From Methylococcaceae bacterium (lineage in GTDB: Bacteria; Pseudomonadota; Gammaproteobacteria; Methylococcales; Methylococcaceae), in assembly GCA_902812445.1 (NCBI GenBank), contig CADDZF010000001.1:1-64000 (forward strand): a stretch of DNA of 64,000 nt. Reading direction: 5' to 3'. The notes under the pieces are model-generated. The model saw nothing but the letters and a program-made list of their open reading frames with translations, was not told where the DNA came from and did not search any database. The position numbers and the translations under genes were made by a program. Of the stretch, positions 9,376-21,002 are shown in pieces; within the stretch, counting starts at the first letter, position 1; each line of letters opens with the position of its first letter.

Positions 9376-9816
9376 TTACGCCGATACCGCGATCTTTTTC
9401 GGTTGCACGGACGCTTTTTTGGGGATTGAGATCTCCAGCACGCCGTTATTGCACTTGGCCGCTATGCCTTCCGCATCCGCCGTGTCGGGTAGCGAGAAGC
9501 GCCGGTGAAAGGTGCCGTAAATGCGCTCGACTCGCTTGTAGTTCTGATTTTGCTCCTTGGCCTCGGTGCTGCGCTCCCCCTTGAGCGTGAGGACGCCGTT
9601 TTCCATGGTGATATCGATATTGTCCGGGCTAACTCCCGGCACATCGGCGACCAGAACATAACGGTCCGATTCTTCCTTGATATCGACCGCCGGCGCCCAT
9701 TCAGCCGTTGCGACCGAGTTTTCAGGGCTGGCGACCCGCGCCGTATCGAAAGTGCGCTCGAGTTCTCTTTGCAACTGGTTGAGCAAGCTCCAGGGTTCGT
9801 AACGTGTTAAAGCCAT
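9376..9816 (-). CDS. Hsp20/alpha-crystallin small heat-shock protein
   Basis: 146 aa; ALTRYEPWSLLNQLQRELERTFD and GVLTLKGERS ... GVLEISIPK motifs. Confidence 0.93.
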   Translation of the reverse strand: MALTRYEPWSLLNQLQRELERTFDTARVASPENSVATAEWAPAVDIKEESDRYVLVADVPGVSPDNIDITMENGVLTLKGERSTEAKEQNQNYKRVERIYGTFHRRFSLPDTADAEGIAAKCNNGVLEISIPKKASVQPKKIAVSA

Positions 9817-9946
9817 CGTGACCTCCTACTAACTTATTGGTTGGTGGATTGGGTTCACTGAACTATATGGAGGCCCGCTCACTCATTTCAAGGCGAATTT
9901 TCGATAAATTTTGCTGCAATGAAGCTCTCCTTCAATCGAGCTCTCC

Positions 9947-12900
9947 TCAGCCGACCCAGACGCGGGCGTTGCGGAATATGCGCATCCACGGGCCGTATTC
10001 ACCCCAGTCCTTCGGATGCCAGGAATTCTGCACGCTGCGGAAACAGCGCTCCGGGTGTGGCATGAGAATGGTGAAGCGGCCGTCGGTCGTCGTCAGGCCG
10101 GTGATGCCGAAAGGCGAGCCGTTCGGATTGGCGGGATAGGCGGCGCTCAAATCGCCCCGGTTGTCGACATAGCACAACGCGACCGCGCCACTGGCGAGGG
10201 TTTTGCGGGCATCGCCGGCGAATTCGGCGCGGCCTTCGCCGTGGGCGACGGCGACCGGCATGCGGGAGCCTTCCATGCCGGTGAAGAACAGCGAGGGCGA
10301 CTTTTGCACTTCGACCATCGCCACCCGCGCCTCGAACTGCTCGGACGAATTACGGACAAAACGCGGCCAGTGCGCTGCCCCTGGAATCAGCTCTCGCAGA
10401 TGAGACAGCATCTGGCAGCCGTTGCAGACCCCAAGACCAAAGCGGTCGCCCCGCTCGAAGAAGCTTTCGAACTCCTCGCGCGCGCGCTCGTTGTAGAGGA
10501 TCGATTTGGCCCAGCCGCCCCCGGCGCCGAGCACGTCGCCGTAGGAAAACCCGCCGCAGGCGGCAAAGCCGGTGAAGTCCTTTAGGCGGACGCGCCCTTC
10601 TGCAATGTCGCTCATATGCACGTCGACGCTGGCGAAGCCGGCACGATCGAACGCTGCCGCCATTTCCAGGTGTCCGTTGACGCCTTGCTCGCGCAGGATG
10701 GCGATGCGGGGCCGTGCCAGACTGATAAATGGCGCGGCGATATCCTCATCGATGGCGAAGCTGAGGTGGACATGCAGGCCCCTATCCTGCTCGTCAAGCA
10801 AGGCATCGAACGCCTGCCTAGCGCACTCCGGGTTATCCCGTAAGGACTGCATGCGATAACTGGTTTCCGACCAAATTCTGTGCAGCTCGGTGCGGCTCTG
10901 CGAAAACACGATCCGGCCTTGCTGGCGGATGACGATCTCCGGGATGGCGACGGGACGGCCGATGCGGTGGCAGCACTCATCCAGCCCGGCCCGTTTCAGC
11001 CGGTCGCGCACCGCATCGAGCGACTCATCGCGCAGTTGCAGCACCGCGCCCAGTTCCTCGCTAAAAAGTGCTGGGAGGCTACTGGCGTTGAGCGGGTCGA
11101 GATCGAGCTCGACGCCGGTGTGACCGGCGAAGGCCATCTCGCAGACCGTCGCCAGCAATCCGCCGTCCGAGCGGTCGTGATAGGCGAGAATGAGGCCTGC
11201 CTCGTTCAGCGCTTGAATCGCCGCGAAAAAGGATTTCAGGCGCTGCGGATCATCGAGATCGGGGCACTCATCGCCCAGTTGATCGTAGGCTTGTGCCAGC
11301 GCCGAGCCGCCCAGTCGGTCCTTGCCGCAACCAAGGTCGATCAGCAGCAGGGAGGTTTCGCCCACGTCGGTCTTGAGCTCGGGCGTGAGAACCTTGCGCA
11401 CGTCGAGCACCGGCGCGAATGCCGAAATGATCAGCGACAAGGGGGAGATCATGGTTTTTTCCCCATCGCCATCGTGCCAGACTGTTTTCATCGACAGCGA
11501 GTCCTTGCCGACCGGGATGGCAATGCCCAGCGCCGGACACAGTTCGAGAGCGACCGCCTGCACCGTGTCATACAGCAGGGCGTCTTCACCGGGACTGCCG
11601 GCCGCCGCCATCCAGTTGGCCGAGAGCTTCACGTCCTGTACACCCCCGATAAGCGCTGCCGCGAGATTGGTCAGCGCCTCGCCGACGGCCATGCGCCCCG
11701 AGGCTCGCGCATCGATCAAGGCCAGCGGCGAGCGCTCTCCCATCGCCATCGCCTCGCCGGTCGTGCTGCAAAAACCGGACGCCGTCACGGCCACATCGGC
11801 GACCGGGACTTGCCAAGGACCGACCGTCTGGTCGCGCGCCACCAGGCCTCCGACCGAACGATCGCCGATGGTGATAAGAAAGCTCTTGTCCGCCACCGCC
11901 GGGAAGCGCAGCACGCGATGAACCGCCTCATCCAGTGCGATGGCGCGAAGGTCCAGCGCGAGTGATGCGGGCGCGCGGCGCGTGGCGTCGCGCTCGAGCC
12001 GGGGTGGCTTGCCGAAGAGGAGCGACATGGGAATGTCGATGGGATGGTTGCCGAAGTCGAGATCGCTCAAAACCAGGCGCTCCTCCACGGTGGCGTGGCC
12101 GATCACCGCATGGGGACAGCGCTCGCGCTCGCAGAAGGCGCGGAAGATTTCCAGCGCTTCCGCTCGGATCACCACGACGTAGCGCTCCTGTGCCTCGTTG
12201 CACCAGATCTGTAGCGGCGACATGCCGGGGTCGGCGTTGGGAATGCTGCGCAGTTCGAAACGGCCGCCGCGCGCGCTGTCGTGAATGATCTCGGGAACGG
12301 CGTTGGACAGGCCGCCGGCGCCGACGTCGTGGATGGAAACGATGGGGTTCTGTTCCCCCAGCGCACAGCAGCGGTTGATTACTTCCTGGCAGCGCCGCTG
12401 CATCTCGGGGTTCTCGCGCTGCACCGAGGCGAAATCGAGCTCTTCCGCGCTCTCGCCCGCTGTCTGCGACGATGCCGCACCGCCGCCCAGGCCGATCAGC
12501 ATGGCCGGCCCACCGAGCACGACGATCGGCGCGTCGGGCGGTATCGACTGCTTCTTCACGTGCGGCGAACGGATGCTACCCATGCCGCCGGCAATCATGA
12601 TGGGTTTGTGATAGCCCCGCAGCTCGCTCCCACGATCCCCTGCCATGGCGTGCTCGAACGTGCGGAAATAACCGGCCAGATTCGGTCTGCCGAACTCATT
12701 ATTGAACGCCGCGGCGCCAATCGGTCCTTCGAGCATGATGTCGAGGGCACAGGCAATGCGTGCCGGCGTGCCATAATCGCGCCTTTCCCATGGCTGGAGG
12801 AAACCGGGCAGGCGCAGGTGTGAGACCGAAAAACCGGTCAGCCCGGCCTTGGGCCGAGCGCCCCGCCCGGTCGCGCCCTCGTCCCGAATCTCGCCGCCCG

Positions 12901-13828
12901 AGCCCGTCGCAGCGCCGGGATACGGCGAAATGGCGGTCGGGTGATTGTGTGTCTCGACCTTTATAATGAGGTGCACGCGCTCTTCCCGGTAGGCGTACTC
13001 GCCGGTTTCCGGGTGGCGCATAAAAATCCTGGCGAGCGGCCCCTCGACCACCGCCGCATTGTCGCGGTAAGCCGAAAGAATGCCGGACGGCGACTGGCCG
13101 GCGGTGTGGCGAATCATGCCGAACAGGGTCTCGGCCTTGTATTCGCCGTCGATGCGCCAGCTGGCGTTGAATACCTTGTGGCGGCAGTGCTCGGAATTGG
13201 CCTGGGCGAACATCATCAGCTCGACATCGGTCGGATTGCGGCCGAGCGCAGTAAAGCTGTCCAGCAGATAGTCGATTTCGTCTTCCGACAGAGCGAGGCC
13301 CAACTGAGTGTTGGCTTTCGCCAGCGCCCACTTGCCCTCTTGGATCAGCGCGACATAGCGCAGCGGCGCCGGCGTTTGCCGTTGAAACAACTGCCTTTCG
13401 CGGCCTGGGTTCATGACCACCTGAGTCATGCGGTCGTGCAGCAGCGCCTCGATCGGGCCCCGGTTTCTCAGGTGATGACCGAACGGCGTCTGGAAGCGGT
13501 AGGCAACGCCGCGCTCGATGCGCTGGACGACCGGCAGGCCGCAGTGCCTGGCGATATCCGTCGCCTTGCTCGACCACGGCGAGATCGTGCCGGGCCTCGG
13601 CACGACGAGGAGATAGTCGTCGTGAGCGGCGGCATCGCGCGCAGAATGCGGAAGAATGCCGCGGAGAATTTCCCGTTCACGCGGGTTGAGCTCGCGTTCG
13701 GCCTCGACGAGATAGACAAATTCGGCGGTCAAGCTGCTGATTTCCGGTTCCACTGCCTTTAAACGGCTCAACAGTTTTTGCGACCGGAAGTCCGACAGAG
13801 CGGCAGAGCCGTGAATTTTTATTATCAT
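9947..13828 (-). CDS. purL: Phosphoribosylformylglycinamidine synthase PurL
   Basis: True start ATG at 13828 ([20 protein letters not shown]), 1293 aa; C-terminal glutamine amidotransferase [12 protein letters not shown]. Confidence 0.97.
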   Translation of the reverse strand: MIIKIHGSAALSDFRSQKLLSRLKAVEPEISSLTAEFVYLVEAERELNPREREILRGILPHSARDAAAHDDYLLVVPRPGTISPWSSKATDIARHCGLPVVQRIERGVAYRFQTPFGHHLRNRGPIEALLHDRMTQVVMNPGRERQLFQRQTPAPLRYVALIQEGKWALAKANTQLGLALSEDEIDYLLDSFTALGRNPTDVELMMFAQANSEHCRHKVFNASWRIDGEYKAETLFGMIRHTAGQSPSGILSAYRDNAAVVEGPLARIFMRHPETGEYAYREERVHLIIKVETHNHPTAISPYPGAATGSGGEIRDEGATGRGARPKAGLTGFSVSHLRLPGFLQPWERRDYGTPARIACALDIMLEGPIGAAAFNNEFGRPNLAGYFRTFEHAMAGDRGSELRGYHKPIMIAGGMGSIRSPHVKKQSIPPDAPIVVLGGPAMLIGLGGGAASSQTAGESAEELDFASVQRENPEMQRRCQEVINRCCALGEQNPIVSIHDVGAGGLSNAVPEIIHDSARGGRFELRSIPNADPGMSPLQIWCNEAQERYVVVIRAEALEIFRAFCERERCPHAVIGHATVEERLVLSDLDFGNHPIDIPMSLLFGKPPRLERDATRRAPASLALDLRAIALDEAVHRVLRFPAVADKSFLITIGDRSVGGLVARDQTVGPWQVPVADVAVTASGFCSTTGEAMAMGERSPLALIDARASGRMAVGEALTNLAAALIGGVQDVKLSANWMAAAGSPGEDALLYDTVQAVALELCPALGIAIPVGKDSLSMKTVWHDGDGEKTMISPLSLIISAFAPVLDVRKVLTPELKTDVGETSLLLIDLGCGKDRLGGSALAQAYDQLGDECPDLDDPQRLKSFFAAIQALNEAGLILAYHDRSDGGLLATVCEMAFAGHTGVELDLDPLNASSLPALFSEELGAVLQLRDESLDAVRDRLKRAGLDECCHRIGRPVAIPEIVIRQQGRIVFSQSRTELHRIWSETSYRMQSLRDNPECARQAFDALLDEQDRGLHVHLSFAIDEDIAAPFISLARPRIAILREQGVNGHLEMAAAFDRAGFASVDVHMSDIAEGRVRLKDFTGFAACGGFSYGDVLGAGGGWAKSILYNERAREEFESFFERGDRFGLGVCNGCQMLSHLRELIPGAAHWPRFVRNSSEQFEARVAMVEVQKSPSLFFTGMEGSRMPVAVAHGEGRAEFAGDARKTLASGAVALCYVDNRGDLSAAYPANPNGSPFGITGLTTTDGRFTILMPHPERCFRSVQNSWHPKDWGEYGPWMRIFRNARVWVG

Positions 13829-13877
13829 GGGGTGGGCATGCGGGTGGAGTCGGTGCCGAAGCGGGCTGGCGACACCG

Positions 13878-14579
13878 CTATTTCGGCTGGTCGATTGTCG
13901 CCAACTGATGGTGCAAGGCTTGCAACAGGCTATAGCCGTCGCCTTCCGATTGCGGCTTGCCCTCCGCATCCAGCACGTAGACGCTAGTCTCCTCGCCCCG
14001 GTCTTCCAACAGGATGCGGTATTCCTGTACTTTCGGCGAGCTCTTGAAGACGGCAGCGATATCGCTGAAGAAACCGCCGCTATCGCCTTTGGCTGCATCT
14101 TGTTCGCCGAAATGGACGTAATAAACCTTGTCCGAGCGGTTCTGGTCGCTGATTTCGACTTCCATCCGGCCGAGTGCCTTGCCGACCTGATTCCACGCGA
14201 GCGGGAATGGCGCGTGAATTTCGATGTGCGCAGCCTCCTTGTCTTTTGGCGCAAGTCGGGTCTCGGAGGTCGGTTCGGCGGCCGCCTCGGCAACCGCCGA
14301 CTTGCGTGCAGTGTCGGTCTCTTCCGGGCGGTTCCCCTGCTCGTCCAGATAATCCGTGTAGTTCACGCTGGCGGCTTCGTTGCCCGGCTTTTTCACCGCC
14401 GGATCGTCGATCGCCGTTGCGGTCAGGTCGGGCGGAATTTCCAGAGGAGGAATGTCACTGCTGAACTGGTATTCCTTTTGTTTGTCCGGAAACAGCTTCG
14501 CGATCGAACCGCAGGACGGCAGGGCCGCAGCCATGAGGAGGCAGAGCGAAAACCGGATGGAACGGCGAATCGTTTGCAT
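13878..14579 (-). CDS. bamC: Outer membrane assembly lipoprotein BamC
   Basis: Lipobox [23 protein letters not shown]; downstream of dapA. Confidence 0.85.
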   Translation of the reverse strand: MQTIRRSIRFSLCLLMAAALPSCGSIAKLFPDKQKEYQFSSDIPPLEIPPDLTATAIDDPAVKKPGNEAASVNYTDYLDEQGNRPEETDTARKSAVAEAAAEPTSETRLAPKDKEAAHIEIHAPFPLAWNQVGKALGRMEVEISDQNRSDKVYYVHFGEQDAAKGDSGGFFSDIAAVFKSSPKVQEYRILLEDRGEETSVYVLDAEGKPQSEGDGYSLLQALHHQLATIDQPK

Positions 14580-14596
14580 GAATTCAATTACTGCGC

Positions 14597-15472
14597 TTAA
14601 ACAATCTGTGCCTGCCGCATAGCCTCACGCACGGTATCCTGACAACGCGGCGACAGCCAGGTCAGGGGCAGACGTATCCCTCGCTGAATCAGCCCCATCT
14701 CGTGCAGCGCCCATTTGACCGGAATCGGATTGGACTCGATGAACAAATCCCTGTGCAGGGCGGCTAGCCGGCTGTCAATCGCCTGCGCGGTCGCCCGATC
14801 GTCCGCCAGCGCTGCCGCACACATCGCGTGCATCAGGCGCGGAGCGACATTGGCGGTAACCGAGATGACGCCCTTAGCGCCTCGGAGGCACGATTCGCAC
14901 GCGCTCGCATCATCGCCCGAATAAACCGGGAAACCCTCGCCGCACCGCCGCATGATCTCTTCCCCGCGCCGCACATCGCCGGTTGCTTCCTTGATGCCGG
15001 TTATGTTGGGGATTTCGGCGAGCCGCACCACCGTTTCCGGCAACAAGTCGCAGGCGGTGCGCCCCGGTACGTTATAAAGAATCTGCGGGATGTCGGCCGC
15101 CTCGGCGACCGCCTTGAAGTGGAGAAAAAGGCCCTCCTGGGTGGGCTTGTTGTAATAAGGCGTCACCAGGAGACACGCATCTGCGCCGACCTCTTTCGCG
15201 CGCCGCGTCAGACGCACCGCCTCGCTGGTAGCATTGGCGCCCGTTCCCGCGATGACGGGAACGCGGCCTGCCACGTGTTCTACCACCAGGCGGATGACTT
15301 CGCAATGCTCGTTCTCATCCAGCGTGGCCGACTCGCCCGTCGTGCCGACCGCGACGATGGCGTCCGTGCCCTCCTGCAGGTGAAAGTCAACCAGCCTTCG
15401 CAAGCTCGCCACATCGACCGATCCATCCTCGTCCATGGGCGTCGCCAGTGCAACGATACTGCCCTGAATCAT
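14597..15472 (-). CDS. dapA: 4-hydroxy-tetrahydrodipicolinate synthase
   Basis: [39 protein letters not shown] motifs. ORF can extend to 15490. Confidence 0.96.
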   Translation of the reverse strand: MIQGSIVALATPMDEDGSVDVASLRRLVDFHLQEGTDAIVAVGTTGESATLDENEHCEVIRLVVEHVAGRVPVIAGTGANATSEAVRLTRRAKEVGADACLLVTPYYNKPTQEGLFLHFKAVAEAADIPQILYNVPGRTACDLLPETVVRLAEIPNITGIKEATGDVRRGEEIMRRCGEGFPVYSGDDASACESCLRGAKGVISVTANVAPRLMHAMCAAALADDRATAQAIDSRLAALHRDLFIESNPIPVKWALHEMGLIQRGIRLPLTWLSPRCQDTVREAMRQAQIV

Positions 15473-15645
15473 GCCTTTCTCTATGACCATAGTTTAAACA
15501 TGTTAGCTTGCCGGACAGTCCTCTGACAAGCAAGCTTACCGCACACTTCGGCGCTCTTTGCCGCCTCGCTGGAGGCAGAGGATTTTGCCGCTTGGCGCCA
15601 TGGACGGGACCCCGGCCAGTCGCCGCCCGATGATCGGCCTGCCCT

Positions 15646-18600
15646 TCATCCGCCAGACTCCAGCGCTTCCAGCTGCAGCGCGCTCGCCACCCTCTTGCCG
15701 TCGCTCCGCTCGGCAGCCGCCGGGCCGCCGGTCGCGAGGCGAGCAGGCTCGATGCCGAGCGCGGAGAGAGCGTTCAGCATGACTTTGGCGCGGCTCTCGG
15801 CAAGCCGCGTGAGTTCGCCTTGAGCGAGCGGCTCGAGCTCTGTCAGGCGCTCGAACAGCGCCTGGTAAAAGGCGGTATCGGGACTGGCGCGGCCGATCAG
15901 CGCTAGCGCCGGGTTGACCCGCTGCGCTTCGTGGCCGGTGGATTTCTCGTACTCCGTTTTGAAAGCGACGACCGCCTCGGGGCCGCTACGCGCGGTGAGC
16001 AGGGCTTCCATTGCGCGCTGCGTTTTGGCATCGTCGAAGCCAACGGGGCCGGCGTCCTCGCCAGCCGCCGCCTTGATACCCAGCCGCGCGGCGAGCGCTT
16101 GGCGCACGTGCTCCTCGCGCAAGGCCTGGGCGTCCAGCTTCTCGTCGAACCGGCCCAGAACCACCAGCCGCAACTGCGGACGCTGTTTCAAGGCATCCGC
16201 CACTTTCTTCAGCTTTTCCTGTTCCGGCGGCGCTAGCTCGGCGCTGCCCGATTCGAACAGGATGGCATCGACCGATGGCTCTTCGCCGCCTCCGAACAGC
16301 CCGCCCAAGGCCCGGAACGGAGCGGTGACGGCGCGCCTGATCAAGGTCGTGAACGCATTCCAGATCACTTTGCCGTAACTGAATTCGGGCTGGTCGACAT
16401 TGCCGCTCACGGGAACGGCGATATCGATCTTCCCCTGCGCATCGGTCAGCAAGGCGATGGCGAGATCGAGCGGGAGATCCAGCGCATTGGGCGCTTCCAC
16501 CCGTTCCCCCAGGGTGAACTTTTCCAGCATCACTTTGTTTTGACCCGCAAGCTGGCTCTTGTCGATCTTGTACTCCAAGTCGAGATTGAGCTTGCCCGAA
16601 GCGATCTTGCGGCCGGCAAAGGTCGCGCTGTAGGGCGATAATCGGCTCATCTCGACGTTGCGGAAAACGACCGTGATATCGGTAAAGCTCTTGGGTCGCA
16701 GTGGCTGTAGCGAGCCGCTCGCCTTGGCCAGGCCGTAGTCGTCGACGCGGCCCTCGAACTGGAGTTTCGTGCGGCCCGCCGGCGCCGACGCAATGCCGCT
16801 GGTGGACCCCTTGACGTCCCAGACGCGCGTGGCGAACGGCAGCACCAGGCTGAGATCGGCGAAGTCGACCTCGCCCTTCTCGAGCCGCACCTGCTGAATA
16901 TTCACGGGAAACCGTGCGCCGCCCGATCCCCTCTTGGCCCGCGGCTGGCGGCTCGTGACCGGCTTGGCCGGGGTGCGTGGCTTATTCCCCCCGGCAGCTT
17001 GCGGTTTCATGATCTTGGCGAGGTTGACACTGCGATCCCGGTAAACGACGATCTTCGCGCCCGGGGCCAGGACACGCACTCGGGCGATATCGAGACGGTC
17101 CGGGTCGAGACTGAACCTCATTCCGCTCACCGACAGCGATCGCCACGCCAGGAAACGCTCACCCGTCCTGGCCTCCTTGAGCAGCAGATTGGTGATACCC
17201 AGCGCGCCGTCGTAGCGCACCCGGGGTCCCGATTCCTCGTGCTGGTAGGCGAAGCGGCCTTCACTGGACGCCTTTCCCCCGGCCAGTTGCAGCGTCGTGA
17301 AACGCGCAACGTAGGGCTTCAGCGGAGATAGATCCAGCGCCACTCCTTTGAAGTCGCCGGTGATGCTCTTGGCGTCAGCGCCCATACGGCCTTCGGTGCT
17401 GATCGTGCCTCCGCTCTTGAAGTCGATGGCAGCCTTAAAGCCCATGGCGGTCTTGTGGTCGCTGCGGATATCGGTAACCGCGATACGCCTGGCGAGCAGG
17501 TTGACCGCGGCGGCGGGTTCCATGCTGTGATCTACGGCGGCGAGAGCGACATTCTGGAGCTCCGCGGCGTCCAGGGCCAGCGACCACGGCTTGGCTCCCG
17601 CTGGCGCGCCGGATTTCGGCGCAGCGCGCTTCTGCTGAGAGGCATCAGGCGCGGGACGCAGCGAGTCCAGCAGGCGGATGCGTCCATCGGGGTCGCGCTC
17701 CGCGTGGATGCTGCCGCCCTCGAGTGCGAGCCGTCCTGCCTCCACGTCGCGGGCAGCGAGGTCGATGCGCACGTTGGAGGCCTCCAGCGTCTGCAGCGCG
17801 ATGAGTGGTGCCGCGTTGTCGCGCTCGGCGAGCGCGATGTCGCTCAGCGTCAGCTTGCCATCGCTAAGGGTGCCGACGGCGCCCGCCGGCTGGGTCTCGA
17901 GAGCGAGCGCCAGATCCAGAGCGAGCTTGCCGATATCCAGGCGGATAGGCGCACCGCGGCTCGCATCCTGATAGTGCAGCCCGAGATCGGCGATACGCAG
18001 CGCGGAGAGCGATAGTTTCCACGGCGCGCCAGGCGCTGCGGATGTCTTTTGCGCCGCTGGCGCTGGTGCGCCTCGAGTCAATTTTTGCCAGTTGATCGCG
18101 CCGCGCTCGTCCACGTCAATCCGTAGCTGTCCGGGCCCGATCTCCAGGGCGCCGAAAGCCGCCTCGCGGGAGGCGAGATCGAGCCGGCCTTCGAGCAGGC
18201 GCAGAGCATCCAGCCGCAGCATCGGCTCGGCTGCGCCGGGCTGCGCCAACGTGATGCCTTTTGCCGTAACCCCGAGATCCTTCAGCAGGAGTCGCATTCC
18301 CTGATCGGTGTGGGCCAGTTCGTAGCCCGCCTGAGCATCCAGCGTGCCTTCAGGCTCCATCAGCTCGAATCTGCTCTGAACAAGGCTCCAGAGGGCCGCC
18401 GGAGTCAGCCCGGTGAGCTCGAATTTTCCCGCGGAATGCAAGGGCTCTAGCGAGATTTCGCCGTCCCATGCGAAGTGTCCACCGCCAGCTAGCTGTGCCG
18501 TGAGGAGGTACGGCGCTCGCTGGTCGTTCAGCGTGGACACGTTCTCGAGCTCGAGATTGATGGGCTGCAGGGTGGCCTCGCCAGGCGTCCGGCTGGCGCG

Positions 18601-19092
18601 GTCGGCGACGGCGAAGTGACCGTCCTGCAGTACTACGCGGCGGAGCAACAGCCGCGGGGCGCTTCGAGCGGATTCGGGCGGCGGCTTTGATGTCGATAGA
18701 GAATCAGCGAGTGCGGCCAGGTTCACGCGGCCGTCGGGCGCGATGTCGAGCAGCACGGAAGGCCGCTCCAGACGAATTTCCTTGAAAGTCCATGCCCACC
18801 GCCACAGGCTCTCCAGTTCGAAGTCCAGGAACAGCCGCTTGAACCCCCCAAGCGGACGGCCGTCCGCTTCCTTGAGATCGAAGTCGTTCGCTTCGAACTG
18901 CAGCAGAAACGGATTGCAGCGGACATCGCCGATCGAAGCGTGACGCTTGAGCTGCTGCTCAGCGTAGCCCGGAACGTAGTGGGCCACCAGATAGGGCACG
19001 AGGAAAAAGCCTGCCAGCGCGTAGGCCGCGAGCAACACCGCCGCGATGATGAAGATCTTGCTCTTGACTATCCTCAGCAGCCGGGACGGCAT
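15646..19092 (-). CDS. DUF748/AsmA-like large envelope protein
   Basis: N-terminal TM (IFIIAAVLLAAYALAGFFLVPYLV), AsmA-like repeats; ATG 19092 preceded by GAGGAG. Confidence 0.8.
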   Translation of the reverse strand: MPSRLLRIVKSKIFIIAAVLLAAYALAGFFLVPYLVAHYVPGYAEQQLKRHASIGDVRCNPFLLQFEANDFDLKEADGRPLGGFKRLFLDFELESLWRWAWTFKEIRLERPSVLLDIAPDGRVNLAALADSLSTSKPPPESARSAPRLLLRRVVLQDGHFAVADRASRTPGEATLQPINLELENVSTLNDQRAPYLLTAQLAGGGHFAWDGEISLEPLHSAGKFELTGLTPAALWSLVQSRFELMEPEGTLDAQAGYELAHTDQGMRLLLKDLGVTAKGITLAQPGAAEPMLRLDALRLLEGRLDLASREAAFGALEIGPGQLRIDVDERGAINWQKLTRGAPAPAAQKTSAAPGAPWKLSLSALRIADLGLHYQDASRGAPIRLDIGKLALDLALALETQPAGAVGTLSDGKLTLSDIALAERDNAAPLIALQTLEASNVRIDLAARDVEAGRLALEGGSIHAERDPDGRIRLLDSLRPAPDASQQKRAAPKSGAPAGAKPWSLALDAAELQNVALAAVDHSMEPAAAVNLLARRIAVTDIRSDHKTAMGFKAAIDFKSGGTISTEGRMGADAKSITGDFKGVALDLSPLKPYVARFTTLQLAGGKASSEGRFAYQHEESGPRVRYDGALGITNLLLKEARTGERFLAWRSLSVSGMRFSLDPDRLDIARVRVLAPGAKIVVYRDRSVNLAKIMKPQAAGGNKPRTPAKPVTSRQPRAKRGSGGARFPVNIQQVRLEKGEVDFADLSLVLPFATRVWDVKGSTSGIASAPAGRTKLQFEGRVDDYGLAKASGSLQPLRPKSFTDITVVFRNVEMSRLSPYSATFAGRKIASGKLNLDLEYKIDKSQLAGQNKVMLEKFTLGERVEAPNALDLPLDLAIALLTDAQGKIDIAVPVSGNVDQPEFSYGKVIWNAFTTLIRRAVTAPFRALGGLFGGGEEPSVDAILFESGSAELAPPEQEKLKKVADALKQRPQLRLVVLGRFDEKLDAQALREEHVRQALAARLGIKAAAGEDAGPVGFDDAKTQRAMEALLTARSGPEAVVAFKTEYEKSTGHEAQRVNPALALIGRASPDTAFYQALFERLTELEPLAQGELTRLAESRAKVMLNALSALGIEPARLATGGPAAAERSDGKRVASALQLEALESGG

Positions 19093-19773
19093 GGGGTACT
19101 CCTCAGGGTGTTTCTTTGGCGCCGGCGAGCGGGCTAATCCAGAAAGCAGGCGGTGGCGAAATTTTCGCGGTCTATCCGGCGCTGCATTATGCGTTGCCAC
19201 AGGCGCCGCGTTCAAGCCCACGGTTTCATCAGGCATGGCCATGACAGCCTGGCAAAGGGCAAACTGCGGCTCAGAAACCCGGACGGTTCAATTCATCTCC
19301 ACGCTTTTTCAGCGATATTGGCAAGCCTCCGCAGTATCCGCATAATAGTACCGCGATGTTCACGTGATGAGATCGCACAGCGCGCCGGCCTTGCCCGCCC
19401 GCTGGCTAACCGAGCGAGGTCTTCATCCGATGATACGGATCGCTCCATCGCGCCGCGGCGCGACCTTTTTTCCCGGCTGACGACACGGAATGGCCCGCCC
19501 GGTGCCAACGGTCGGCTCAGTGCCCAAACCGCCATTGAACAGCAGGCTGGCCGGTCACCACGGTGGGTCGAATCGTACTATGGCGTGCACCTGCCGGAAT
19601 CGACGGCGTCCCTCTCTGCGGCGGGCAGCTTTCGTGCAAGATTCGGCTCTTGAGCATAAGATGCTTTTTTAAGCTTTCATGGGGACAAACGCCAATTCCC
19701 TGGCCGATTTTTGGGAAGCGCCGCCGTGAAATGATAAACTTTTATTATTTTTAACCGTGAGAAGTGCGTTTCT

Positions 19774-20298
19774 ATGCAGCTAGTCATCACCGTTGTAGGA
19801 GAGGACCGCCCTGAACTGATCGTGGAATTGACCCGGGCGATCAAGGATTGCAAATGCAGCATCCTGGAAACCCGAATGACGGAGCTCGGACGCGAATTCG
19901 CGGCTCACCTACTCGTGGATGGCAACTGGAACTACATCGTCAAGCTGGAAAACACTCTGGAAACGCTGGTGGCCCGGTTCAATCTCAAAATTCATACCTA
20001 TCGCGGTCAGGAAAAGGAAGACCTGGACAATCCGGTGCCGTATGCGGTCGATATTCTGGCCACCGATCAGATCGATAACATCCATGAGCTAGCGAGTTTT
20101 TTTGCCGGGCACAACATCAAGATCCTCGATCTGAGCACCAGCCGCTACCCCGCGCCATACAGCGGCACGCCTTTATTCTCTGCCCATCTCGTCGTCAAAA
20201 TTCCGGCAGGCACCAAAATCGTTTCCCTTCGCGATGAGTTTCTGGAGTTCTGCGACCATCAGAACCTCGACGCCATACTGGAGCCGATCAAGCGTTGA
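19774..20298 (+). CDS. gcvR: Glycine cleavage system transcriptional repressor-like ACT protein
   Basis: 174 aa, two ACT-like segments (VITVVGEDRPELIVELTRAIKD). Confidence 0.82.
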   Translation: MQLVITVVGEDRPELIVELTRAIKDCKCSILETRMTELGREFAAHLLVDGNWNYIVKLENTLETLVARFNLKIHTYRGQEKEDLDNPVPYAVDILATDQIDNIHELASFFAGHNIKILDLSTSRYPAPYSGTPLFSAHLVVKIPAGTKIVSLRDEFLEFCDHQNLDAILEPIKR

Positions 20299-20314
20299 GC
20301 ACTCGGGACTTTTT

Positions 20315-20638
20315 ATGAGCGCGATGCTTCCGGAGTCGGCCGTTCCGGATTTCGCGGCAGCGGCTACGGGAAACCCGCTTGTCCCGCTCGCCGACCTCGA
20401 GAGGAATAACGCCGTCCTTTACGGTTACCCCAAGGATAATACGCCGGGCTGCGCCCAGAGGCCGGGCATCTCGCGCGATAGTCTCAAAAGCCGTGAACGC
20501 TTCAAGAAAAAATTCAACCCTGCGTTCGACTTGATCGCGGATGGAGATGAAATCCTGTGCAATCTTTTCGGCGTCATCGAAACAAGAACGTCTACGGCAA
20601 GCGGGTACGCGGCATCGAGCGCAGCACGTTTCTATTAA
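20315..20638 (+). pseudogene. Decayed thioredoxin-dependent peroxiredoxin (Bcp/PrxQ)
   Basis: VLYGYPKDNTPGC then directly ...SRDSLKSRERFKKKFNPAFDLIADGDEILCNLFGVIE (internal segment missing), frameshift to KNVYGKRVRGIERSTFLL, no C-terminus. Confidence 0.85.
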
Positions 20639-20780
20639 CCCGGCCCTTAAATAGGCCGGGTTAATCCGGGTCAGGGAGTCGAAAGCGAGGCGCCAAGCCG
20701 CGTGAGCCAAGGCTGGGCGTGTACCGACCTTGGCGATGGCCGGAAATACCAGGAGGGTATTTTCTGGCCGGAATAATAAT
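20634..20780 (+). repeat. MITE-like structured repeat, copy A
   Basis: Aligns with the reverse complement of 56102-56244; ends ATTAACCCGGCC ... GGCCGGAATAAT. Confidence 0.75.
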
Positions 20781-21002
20781 CGATAAACGCGGAATACTGG
20801 TTCGCCAGTGGCGCGAGGACGCCGGCAAAGGCCATTGCGAATAGGTTTTCCCGACGCTGCGCGAGCAGGCGAAATAAGCCCTTCAATGCCGGGTGTCAGC
20901 ACGAGCCGATGAACGGTTCGCAGAGCAATGGCACAGCGCGTGCTCGAAGGCGCAGGATCATCCACATCGAGCCCTTCACAGCTATTTGACAACTGAAGCC
21001 GC

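Noticed and set aside
10880-11965. 361-aa plus-strand ORF
   Set aside because: Antisense shadow of purL.
13829-14293. 155-aa N-terminal extension of the purL ORF
   Set aside because: Overlaps bamC on the same strand in another frame and is Arg/Ser-rich without PurL similarity; the ATG at 13828 gives a normal PurL N-terminus.
15503-15540. Inverted repeat TTAGCTTGC...GCAAGCTTA upstream of dapA
   Set aside because: Imperfect, with an 18-nt spacer and no second copy seen; could be an operator or chance.
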